Shown: positions 1-5,941 of the stretch, piece after piece
Position numbering within the stretch: the stretch's first letter is position 1
Layout: the number at the start of each line of letters is the position of its first letter
Assembly: GCA_005788585.1 (NCBI GenBank)
Contig: SYBY01000241.1
Span: 1 to 14,760, forward strand
Source: Actinomycetota bacterium
Lineage (GTDB): Bacteria > Actinomycetota > Thermoleophilia > Solirubrobacterales > Solirubrobacteraceae
Reading direction: 5' to 3'
DNA length: 14,760 nt
Made by a program: the position numbers and the translations under genes
The notes under the pieces: model-generated
Database searches by the model: none
What the model was told of the DNA's origin: nothing
What the model saw: only the letters and a program-made list of their open reading frames with translations

Positions 1-71
1 CCGAGCCGGACGGCGAGGGCGAAGCCCAGGGCGCCAGAGGCGCCGACGATGGTGATCGGCTCAGCAGACAT
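1..71 (-). CDS. Partial: N-terminus of probable NADPH-dependent F420 reductase (NPDR)
   Basis: Only the first 23 codons are inside the window; the gene runs off the left edge. Read leftward from the ATG at 71, the peptide starts MSAEPITIVGASGALGFALA and continues with VRL. This is a beta-strand followed by a Gly-rich GASGALG loop and helix, a dinucleotide-binding Rossmann start. The GALGFALAVRL wording resembles NADPH:F420 oxidoreductases (Gly-Gly-Thr-Gly..Gly..Leu-Ala-x-Arg-Leu), which move hydride between NADP(H) and the deazaflavin F420. Another F420-type family (PPOX) at the right end makes F420 use plausible. It is divergent from the thioesterase across 26 bp. Another short-chain or Rossmann dehydrogenase cannot be excluded from 23 residues. 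Confidence 0.5.
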   Translation of the reverse strand, partial: MSAEPITIVGASGALGFALAVRL

Positions 72-97
72 GACGGCGGGCGAGGATACCCTGCGAG
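72..97. promoter_or_regulatory. Divergent promoter with overlapping -10-like hexamers
   Basis: The whole gap between the two divergent start codons is 26 bp. On the plus strand TACCCT (87-92) lies 5 nt before the ATG at 98 and 11 nt before the ATG at 104. On the minus strand TATCCT (88-83) lies 11 nt before the ATG at 71. Both fit the TANNNT -10 form and overlap by two bases, so both transcripts would be leaderless or nearly so. A GAGG at 82-85 could instead act as a weak ribosome site for the plus gene. No -35 is convincing. This is inferred from motifs only. Confidence 0.35.
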
Positions 98-499
98 ATG
101 ACGATGTCCGACGGTGTCGACCTCCAGCCCGGCCTCACGCGTACGGACACGTTCGTCGCCGAGGGCATCCTGCTGACGGACGTCGGCGGGACGATCGGGA
201 TCTCGGTGCTGTCCACCCCGGGAATGATCGGCCGGATGGAGCGGACCGCGGCGACGCTGGCGTTCGAGCACCTGCCCGACGGCATGGCGACCGTCGGCTT
301 CGAGGTCTGCGTGCGGCATGTGGCCGGCGCGGCCGCGGGCGCCGAGTGCACCGCGACCGCGACGCTGCGGGAGGTCGCCGACGGGCGCAAGCTTCGCTTC
401 GACGTGGAGGTCCGCGAAGGCGATCGGGTCATCGGGGTGGGTACGCATGAGCGGCGGGTCATCGATGTCGCGGGCCACGCGCGGGAGGTCGGCGCGTGA
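98..499 (+). CDS. FlK-like hotdog-fold acyl-CoA thioesterase
   Basis: 133 aa, the normal size for a single-domain hotdog thioesterase of the fluoroacetyl-CoA thioesterase (FlK) type, which hydrolyses acyl-CoA thioesters in the cytoplasm. The FlK catalytic trio can be placed by spacing: Thr40 (in LSTPGMIG), Glu48 (in GRMERTA) and His74 (in CVRHVAG), each two residues before the FlK positions Thr42, Glu50 and His76. The C-terminal GVGTHERRVID matches the family's GSGTHERAVI strand. Fluoroacetate specificity is not implied; most homologues act on other acyl-CoAs. An in-frame ATG at 104 is an equally possible start. Its stop overlaps the GTG start of the lyase (GTGA), so the two are probably translationally coupled and may act on the same acyl-CoA pool. 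Confidence 0.82.
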   Translation: MTMSDGVDLQPGLTRTDTFVAEGILLTDVGGTIGISVLSTPGMIGRMERTAATLAFEHLPDGMATVGFEVCVRHVAGAAAGAECTATATLREVADGRKLRFDVEVREGDRVIGVGTHERRVIDVAGHAREVGA

Positions 500-1422
500 A
501 TCTCCCCGAGCACGTGCTCATCCGCGAGGTCGGCCCGCGCGACGGGCTGCAGAACGAGCCCGAGGTGCTGTCGACCGACGCGAAGGTCGCGATGATCGAT
601 GCGCTCGCGCGGACCGGGCTGCCGCGCATCGAGCTGACGAGCTTCGTGCGCGCGGACGTCATCCCGCAGCTCTCCGACGCCGCCGAGGTCCTGGCGCGCG
701 CGGACATCCCGCCGGGCGTGTCGCGGTCGGTGCTCATCCCGAACGAGCGTGGCCTCGAGAAGGCGCTGGAGCACCGCTCGCGGTTCGACGAGATCAACGG
801 CTTCCTGTCGGCGAGCGAGTCGCACAACCGCGCGAACGTCAACCGTCCGGTCGCCGAGTCGCTGGCGGGGCTCGAGCGCGTGTTCGCCACCGCGCGGGCG
901 GAGGGGCTGCGCTGCGAGGGCGTCATCAGCGTGGCGTTCGGCTGTCCGTACGAGGGGCACGTCGACCCGGCGCGGGTCTTCGAGCTGGCGGGTGCGCTGG
1001 TCGCGGCGGGCGCGGAGGAGGTGGGCTTCGGCGACACGACGGGGATGGCGAATCCGCGGCAGGTCGGTGCGTTCTTCTCGGCCGCGCGGGAGGCCCTCGG
1101 CGACGACGTGCAACTCACCGCGCACTTCCACAACACCCGCGGCCAGGGCCTGGCGAACGTGCTCGCGGCGCTGGAGGCGGGGTGCACGTCCTTTGAGTCC
1201 TCGGTCGGCGAGCTGGGCGGCTGCCCGGTGCCGAAGGGCGCGACCGGGAACGTCGCGACCGAGGACGTCGTCTCGATGCTCGACGAGATGGGCGTGCAGA
1301 CCGGGGTCGACCTGCCGGCGCTGCTCGACGTGGCGCGGTCGATGCAGGAGCGCCTCGGCCGGCCGCTGGGCAGCCACACGCTGGTGGCGGGCCCGGTGGA
1401 CTGGCACGACGCGGGGGTGTGA
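496..1422 (+). CDS. Hydroxymethylglutaryl-CoA lyase family protein
   Basis: 308 aa TIM-barrel lyase of the HMGL-like family, close to the usual length of about 300. HMG-CoA lyase cleaves HMG-CoA to acetoacetate and acetyl-CoA at the end of leucine degradation. Visible hallmarks are EVGPRDGLQNE with Arg15 and Asp16 (catalytic Arg and metal-ligand Asp), IELTSFV, FGCPYEG at 148-154, GFGDTTGMANP, the metal-binding HFHNTRGQG with His210 and His212, and the signature loop GGCPVPKGATGNVATED with Cys243. The start is a GTG overlapping the thioesterase stop. The HFHNTRG form also occurs in related lyases that cleave other 3-hydroxy-3-methyl acyl-CoAs, so the exact substrate is open. No methylcrotonyl-CoA carboxylase or isovaleryl-CoA dehydrogenase is adjacent; an acyl-CoA carboxylase beta gene lies 2.9 kb away. 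The last codons lie inside a long hairpin. Confidence 0.9.
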   Translation: MNLPEHVLIREVGPRDGLQNEPEVLSTDAKVAMIDALARTGLPRIELTSFVRADVIPQLSDAAEVLARADIPPGVSRSVLIPNERGLEKALEHRSRFDEINGFLSASESHNRANVNRPVAESLAGLERVFATARAEGLRCEGVISVAFGCPYEGHVDPARVFELAGALVAAGAEEVGFGDTTGMANPRQVGAFFSAAREALGDDVQLTAHFHNTRGQGLANVLAALEAGCTSFESSVGELGGCPVPKGATGNVATEDVVSMLDEMGVQTGVDLPALLDVARSMQERLGRPLGSHTLVAGPVDWHDAGV

Positions 1423-1461
1423 GCATTGTCCGTCGTGTGGCGACGGACAATGCTCACACCC
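1415..1461. terminator. Perfect 21-bp inverted repeat, probable bidirectional terminator
   Basis: Arms 1415-1435 and 1441-1461 are perfect reverse complements separated by a 5-nt loop TGTGG. The arm core GAGCATTGTCCGTC is clearly richer in A/T than the surroundings. The lyase stop codon (1420-1422) lies within the left arm. It sits between the convergent lyase and DUF2339 genes, where a two-way terminator is expected, but neither strand shows a T-run after the stem. Confidence 0.7.
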
Positions 1462-1466
1462 GCGTG

Positions 1467-1498
1467 ACCCGGCGCCCGTCAGGGAACGGACGCCGGGT
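1467..1498. terminator. Second hairpin in the convergent gap
   Basis: ACCCGGCG (1467-1474) pairs with CGCCGGGT (1491-1498). After one mismatch, CCGT (1476-1479) pairs with ACGG (1486-1489), giving a 12-pair stem with a 6-nt loop. It lies 11 bp past the DUF2339 stop on the minus strand, so it is well placed to end that transcript. No U-tract is seen. Confidence 0.5.
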
Positions 1499-1508
1499 AC
1501 GGGTCGCG

Positions 1509-3620
1509 TCAGCGCAGCGCTGAGGGGACGCTGCGCAGGTCCGCCGGCGCCTCCGGGCGCAGACGCTGGTAGGCGAACGCGCCGCCGAGCAGCAGCAGAC
1601 CGAGGCCCAGGAGGGAGCCGATCCGCTGCGCGGGGGCGAGCGTCGCCAGGTCGAAGAGGAACGCCTTGCCGGCGGCCACGCCGAGCAGGCCGAGCGCCGC
1701 GAAGCGCAGGTTCCTCAGGTCGTTGCGCACACCGAGCACGAGGGCGACCACGCCCACGAGTGCCCAGGCGGCGGTCAGCTGCAGGTGACCCTGGTCGGGG
1801 TCGCCGGTGATCGGCAGCTGGTAGGCCGCGAGCGACACGAGGTACAGCCCGGACAGCCCGGTCGCCACCGTCAGGAGTGTGCGGGGGTCGCCCTCCGGAC
1901 GGTGGTACGCGAGTGCGCCGATCGTCGCGGTGACCAGCGCGACCGCTCCGAGGGCCGGCAGGATCGCCGCCTCGACGGAGGGGACGAGGGCGACCATCGC
2001 CGCCAGGCCGAGCGCGACGAGGGACGCGGGGCCCGGGATCGGGTCGTCGCTGTCGCGCTTGGCGTAGCGGGCCAGGGCGAACGCCTCGGCGCACAGCGCG
2101 GCGACGAGGGCCAAACCCGAGAGCGCGGTCAGTGTCAGCGCGAAGACGGCCGCGAGGCCGAGTCCGTTGGCGACGTCCGCCCACACCGGGCGTGCCTCGC
2201 GCATCAGGACGCCGCTGCCGAGACATGCGGCCGCCAGCGCGGCGAGGCCGGCGATCCCGGCAACGCCCGGGTCGCCGGACGCGAGCTGGTCGGCGGGGGT
2301 GACGGCGAGCATCTGCGCCAGCGCGATTGCGACGTGGCCGCTGAGGCCCGCGCCGAGCAACACGTCATCGGCGGCGCGCCGCGCGGCGTGCCGGGCGAGC
2401 CAGGCGAAGCCGACGCCACCCGCGAGGAAGACGATGCCGCGGGCGAAGCCTGACGTCAGGTCGGCGAGCGCGAGGTCACCGAAGAGCACGCCGAGCGTGA
2501 GGAACAGCAGTGCGAGCGGCCGGGCGATGCGTCCGCTGTGGAGGCCCCAGACACCGACTGCGGCGTGGACGATGGCGAGCACGACGAGGAGCGCCGTGGC
2601 AGCCGTCTCGGAGGTGGGGCCCTCCGTCGAGAGTGCGAGCGCGATGTAGCCGAACCCGGCGACGGCCGCGGCGTTCAGCGCCACGAGCACGAGGCGTGAA
2701 GCCGCCGGCTCGGGGTCCTTCACGCGCACCTCCCGGCCGACGGCCATGGCCAGGCCGACGGCACCGAACCCCAGGAGGGTCGCGGCGATCACCACGGGGT
2801 CTTGCCCGACGAGGACGAAGAACGCCCACTGGAGCATGGTCATGGTGAAGACGGCGAGCGCGAGGCGGTCCCAGCGGTGCATCACCACGACGACGGCCGC
2901 GCATGCGGCGGCGACGAAGACGAAGGTCGTGGACGCGCCGGTGGGGCCGTCGGCCCACCCCAACAGGGGGGCCGACACCGCGCCGAGCAGGCCCAACCAC
3001 GCGATGACCTGCGCGTCCCAGCGGACGGCCAGCCAGGTCGCCCATGCGCCGACGGCCGCAGCAGCCGCGACGCCCGCGGGGGCGGGGAGCAAGTCATAGG
3101 CGGTGGTGGCGACCGTCGCGGCCATGAAGAGCCCGGCGACGCCCGTGCCGACGAGTGCCAGCGACGCGTGGGTGCGTCCGGCCCGGCGGTGCAGGTGCAG
3201 GCCGGCGCCGACGAGTAGGCCGGCGATCCCCGCGCCGATCAGGGTGCGCATGGTCTCGTCGATCACGCCGCTGCTGATCCCGAGGGCGAAGAGCAGGGCG
3301 AGCGCGACGAGGACGGCGGCGCCGCCGACCCAGGCCAGCACACGGCCACCGAGGAGGTCCTCGAGTGAACGGTCGGCCTGGGGGTGCGAAGGCTCGACGC
3401 GCGGCGTGACCGGCTGCGGCGCGACGGGCGGCGCGGCCTGCGTGCGCGGTGCGGCGGGGGGTGGGACCTCCCGCGGCAGCGTCACGGTCGTCGGCCGCTC
3501 GGGCTGGGGCGCGGATTCGGGCCGCGGCTGCCACCGCGTGCGCTCGCCGTCGATGAGCCCGACGCGGGCGCTCAGGTCTGCGACCTGGCGCTCGAGCTCT
3601 CTGACGCGTGTTTCGACCAT
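1509..3620 (-). CDS. DUF2339 family polytopic membrane protein
   Basis: 703 aa. Residues 1-23 form a short heptad-like amphipathic helix (VRELERQVADLSARV), then a Pro/Ala/Arg-rich linker runs to about residue 82, then the rest is almost continuous hydrophobic segments, roughly 18-20 membrane helices. Family landmarks are LEDLLGGRVLAWVGGAAVLV at 86-105 opening the membrane part and the C-terminal block RFAALGLLGVAAGKAFLFDL at 639-658 followed by an RIGSLLGLGLLLL helix. DUF2339 proteins are integral membrane proteins of unknown function, so no activity is assigned. The ATG start has AGGAGG at 3636-3631, 10 nt upstream. It is divergent from the TetR gene, whose probable operators cover its promoter, so it is a likely TetR target. 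Confidence 0.88.
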   Translation of the reverse strand: MVETRVRELERQVADLSARVGLIDGERTRWQPRPESAPQPERPTTVTLPREVPPPAAPRTQAAPPVAPQPVTPRVEPSHPQADRSLEDLLGGRVLAWVGGAAVLVALALLFALGISSGVIDETMRTLIGAGIAGLLVGAGLHLHRRAGRTHASLALVGTGVAGLFMAATVATTAYDLLPAPAGVAAAAAVGAWATWLAVRWDAQVIAWLGLLGAVSAPLLGWADGPTGASTTFVFVAAACAAVVVVMHRWDRLALAVFTMTMLQWAFFVLVGQDPVVIAATLLGFGAVGLAMAVGREVRVKDPEPAASRLVLVALNAAAVAGFGYIALALSTEGPTSETAATALLVVLAIVHAAVGVWGLHSGRIARPLALLFLTLGVLFGDLALADLTSGFARGIVFLAGGVGFAWLARHAARRAADDVLLGAGLSGHVAIALAQMLAVTPADQLASGDPGVAGIAGLAALAAACLGSGVLMREARPVWADVANGLGLAAVFALTLTALSGLALVAALCAEAFALARYAKRDSDDPIPGPASLVALGLAAMVALVPSVEAAILPALGAVALVTATIGALAYHRPEGDPRTLLTVATGLSGLYLVSLAAYQLPITGDPDQGHLQLTAAWALVGVVALVLGVRNDLRNLRFAALGLLGVAAGKAFLFDLATLAPAQRIGSLLGLGLLLLGGAFAYQRLRPEAPADLRSVPSALR

Positions 3621-3647
3621 CTCCGTCTGTCCTCCTCAGGACGCTTG

Positions 3648-3662
3648 CTGACCATCGGTCAG
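3648..3662. promoter_or_regulatory. TetR operator-like palindrome 1
   Basis: CTGACCATCGGTCAG is a perfect 6+3+6 inverted repeat. It covers the predicted start point of the DUF2339 transcript (around 3662), a repressing position. The core GACCATCGGTC is repeated 35 bp away. Confidence 0.7.
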
Positions 3663-3668
3663 GAAGGA

Positions 3669-3697
3669 ACCGTAGCGGCTTATCGACCATCGGTCAA
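3669..3697 (-). promoter_or_regulatory. Predicted promoter of the DUF2339 gene
   Basis: On the minus strand TTGACC (3697-3692, five of six matches to TTGACA) is followed after 17 bp by TACGGT (3674-3669, TANNNT form). A start near 3662 would give a leader of about 42 nt containing the AGGAGG ribosome site. The -35 lies in operator 2. Confidence 0.5.
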
Positions 3698-3712
3698 CAC
3701 GGGCGGTAGACT
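3683..3712 (+). promoter_or_regulatory. Predicted leaderless promoter of the tetR gene
   Basis: TAGACT (3707-3712) lies exactly 7 nt before the ATG at 3720, the geometry of actinobacterial leaderless transcripts. A weak -35, TCGACC (3683-3688), is 18 bp upstream within operator 2. No Shine-Dalgarno sequence is seen before the ATG, which agrees with leaderless translation. Confidence 0.5.
3685..3695. promoter_or_regulatory. TetR operator-like palindrome 2
   Basis: A second GACCATCGGTC with the same 11-bp core as operator 1, centre-to-centre distance 35 bp. It overlaps the predicted -35 elements of both divergent promoters, so one bound repressor could block DUF2339 and the tetR gene itself. 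The arms beyond the core are less symmetric than in operator 1. Confidence 0.7.
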
Positions 3713-3719
3713 TCGGTGC

Positions 3720-4328
3720 ATGGCCGAGCCCGCCTACCAGCGCCTCGACGTCGACGAGCGCCGCGCGCAGCTCCTGGAACTCGGCGCGCGGTTGTTCACC
3801 GAGCACGCGTACGACGAGCTGTCGATGGCGCGGATCGCGCGCGAGGCGGGGATCTCCAAGGCGCTGCTGTACCACTACTTCCCGTCCAAGCAGGCGTTCT
3901 TCGTGGCCACGCTGGAGCAGGGGGCGCAGGAGCTGACCGCCGCCACGCAGCCCGACCCCGACCTGCCGCCCGCCCAGGCGCTGTACCGCACGCTCGAGGC
4001 GTTCCTCATCTGGATCGAGGCCCACGACGCCGCGTATCTGAAGCTCATGCGCAGTGCGACCGGCCACGCCGAGGTGCGTGAGCTGATCGAGGAGATCCGC
4101 GCGTCGACGGTCGGCCTGCTGCTCGACGGTCTGATGGACGGCGAACCCGCGCCACCGGTCGTCCGCGCGGCGGTCCACGGGTGGCTGTGGTTCATGGACG
4201 GGGTCTGCCAGGAGTGGCTCGAACGGCGCGAGATGGAGCGCGACCAGGTGCTCGGCCTGCTGCTCGGCACCCTCGCCGGGGCGATCACCGCGACCGGCGA
4301 GACGGAGCTGCTGGCGCGACTTGCGTAG
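3720..4328 (+). CDS. TetR/AcrR family transcriptional regulator
   Basis: 202 aa, typical for TetR repressors. The N-terminal DNA-binding domain is clear: RRAQLLELGARLFTEHAYDE (14-33) leads into the helix-turn-helix SMARIAREAGISKALLYHYF (35-54) and PSKQAFFVATLE. The C-terminal all-helical part is the variable ligand and dimer domain. The reading frame is open upstream, but the ATG at 3720 gives the canonical family N-terminus and fits a leaderless promoter. Two palindromes lie in the divergent promoter region just upstream, so self-regulation and control of DUF2339 are likely. Because the carboxylase gene follows at once, it is probably cotranscribed. The ligand may therefore be an acyl-CoA or lipid, but that is inference. 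Confidence 0.92.
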   Translation: MAEPAYQRLDVDERRAQLLELGARLFTEHAYDELSMARIAREAGISKALLYHYFPSKQAFFVATLEQGAQELTAATQPDPDLPPAQALYRTLEAFLIWIEAHDAAYLKLMRSATGHAEVRELIEEIRASTVGLLLDGLMDGEPAPPVVRAAVHGWLWFMDGVCQEWLERREMERDQVLGLLLGTLAGAITATGETELLARLA

Positions 4329-4338
4329 GGTGCCGTCG

Positions 4339-5859
4339 GTGAGCGAGCTGCACGACGCCACCGAACGCGCCCTGGCCGGGGGACCGGAGCGCCACCGCGC
4401 GAAGGCGCTGGAGCAGGGCAAGCTGCCCGTGCGCGAGCGCGTGGCGCTGCTGCTCGACGACGGGTCGTTCAGCGAGGACGCGCTGCTGGCCAACTGGGAC
4501 GCCGACGGGCGGGGCGCCGACGGCGTGGTCACGGGAGTCGGCACGGTCGACGGCCGGCCGGTCGCGGTGATGGCGAACGATCCGACCGTGAAGGCGGGCT
4601 CGTGGGGCCCGAAGACCGTCGAGAAGATCCTGCGCGTCCAGGAGCGCGCACTGGCGCTGCGGATCCCGATCGTCTACCTCGTCGACAGCGCGGGCGCCCG
4701 GATCACCGAGCAGGTCCAGATGTTCCCCGGCCGCCGCGGCGCCGGTCACATCTTCCACACGCAGGTGCAGCTCTCGGGCGTCGTGCCGCAGATCTGCGTG
4801 CTCTTCGGGCCGAGCGCGGCGGGCGGCGCGTACATCCCCGCGTTCTGCGACGTCGTGATCATGCGCGACGGCAACGCGTCCATGTATCTGGGCTCGCCCC
4901 GGATGGCCGAGATGGTCATCGGCGAGACGGTCACGCTCGAGGAGATGGGCGGCGCGCGGATGCACACCGGCACGTCGGGCTGCGGCCACCAGCTCGTCAA
5001 GACCGACGAGGAGGGCGTGGCGCTCGCTCGCCGCTGGCTGTCCTATCTGCCGACGAACTTCACCCAGCCGCCGCCCGTCGCCCCGCCCGCCCCGCCCGCG
5101 TCGGACACGCCGCTGGACGACATCGTCCCGGCTGACGAGAACAAGCCGTTCGACATGAAGCTGCTGATCGATGCGCTTGTCGACGCCGACTCGTTCCTGG
5201 AGGTCCACCCGCGGTGGGCGAAGGAACTGGTCGTCGGCTTCGCGCGGATGGACGGCCGGGCCGTGGGCATCGTCGCCAACCAGCCCAAGCAGAAGGGCGG
5301 GGTGCTGTTCGTCGACAGCGCCGACAAGGCCGCGCACTTCATCTGGCTCTGCAACGCGTTCGGCCTGCCGCTGCTGTTCCTCGCCGACGTGCCCGGCTTC
5401 ATGATCGGCACCGCCGTCGAGCGCCAGGGCATCATCCGCCATGGCGCCAAGATGATCAGCGCCGTGAGTGAGGCGACCGTGCCAAAACTCAGCGTCATCG
5501 TGCGCAAGGCCTACGGCGCCGGGCTCTACGCGATGGCCGGTCCGGCCTTCGAGCCCGACGGCTGCATCGCGCTGCCGAGCGCGTCGATTGCCGTGATGGG
5601 CCCGCAGGCCGCGATCAACGCGGTGTTCAGCAACCAGCTCCAGGCGATCGAGGACCCGGATGCCCGCGCGGCGGAGACCGAGCGCCTACGCGCCGAGTAC
5701 GCGGCCGACATCGACATCCTCCACCTCGCGTCGGAGTTGGTGGTGGATGCGGTCATCGAGCCCGAGGCGCTGCGTGACGAGGTCATCCGCCGGTTCGCGC
5801 TGGCGGCCGGGAAGGCCCGCGACTGGCCGGCCAAGACCAACCCCGTCCATCCGGTCTAG
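4339..5859 (+). CDS. Acyl-CoA carboxylase, carboxyltransferase (beta) subunit
   Basis: 506 aa, the usual size of the biotin-dependent carboxyltransferase subunit, which moves CO2 from carboxybiotin to an acyl-CoA. Two crotonase-fold halves are seen. The N half has VDSAGARITEQVQMFPGRRG (115-134) and the oxyanion-type loop GPSAAGGAYIP (157-167). The C half starts near FDMKLLIDALVD (271-282), with NQPKQKGGVLFVDSADKAA, FLADVPGFMIGTAVERQG (347-364) and KAYGAGLYAMAG (390-401). The GTG at 4339 is chosen because AGGG (4327-4330) lies 8 nt upstream, inside the TetR stop region; GTG 4330 and TTG 4321 are in-frame alternatives. Substrate could be propionyl-, methylcrotonyl- or another acyl-CoA; the N-half motif is not the standard form of PCC or MCC. 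No biotin carboxylase gene is nearby, so the alpha subunit must be encoded elsewhere. Confidence 0.92.
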   Translation: MSELHDATERALAGGPERHRAKALEQGKLPVRERVALLLDDGSFSEDALLANWDADGRGADGVVTGVGTVDGRPVAVMANDPTVKAGSWGPKTVEKILRVQERALALRIPIVYLVDSAGARITEQVQMFPGRRGAGHIFHTQVQLSGVVPQICVLFGPSAAGGAYIPAFCDVVIMRDGNASMYLGSPRMAEMVIGETVTLEEMGGARMHTGTSGCGHQLVKTDEEGVALARRWLSYLPTNFTQPPPVAPPAPPASDTPLDDIVPADENKPFDMKLLIDALVDADSFLEVHPRWAKELVVGFARMDGRAVGIVANQPKQKGGVLFVDSADKAAHFIWLCNAFGLPLLFLADVPGFMIGTAVERQGIIRHGAKMISAVSEATVPKLSVIVRKAYGAGLYAMAGPAFEPDGCIALPSASIAVMGPQAAINAVFSNQLQAIEDPDARAAETERLRAEYAADIDILHLASELVVDAVIEPEALRDEVIRRFALAAGKARDWPAKTNPVHPV

Positions 5860-5889
5860 CGGTGACCCTGATCTCGACGAACGTTCCCC

Positions 5890-5925
5890 CGGCGGGCCGT
5901 CCGGCCTGAGCCGTTTCGCCCGCCG
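5890..5925. other. Weak inverted repeat in the gap before the epimerase gene
   Basis: CGGCGGG (5890-5896) and CCCGCCG (5919-5925) can pair around a 22-nt loop that itself contains GGCC/GGCC pairing. It lies in the 82-bp gap after the carboxylase. It could be a weak terminator or mRNA leader structure, but such short GC pairings are common by chance in this DNA. No convincing promoter is seen in this gap. Confidence 0.25.
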
Positions 5926-5941
5926 ACCGATCACTCAGGTG

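Noticed and set aside
61..2226. A 721-codon minus-strand open frame spanning the thioesterase, lyase and part of DUF2339
   Set aside because: It crosses three recognised genes in the wrong frame and is interrupted in sense by the terminator repeat; low-complexity Arg-rich translation.
4285..5442. A 385-codon minus-strand open frame opposite the carboxylase
   Set aside because: The carboxylase has unmistakable domain motifs throughout; the antisense translation is Arg/His/Asp-rich noise.
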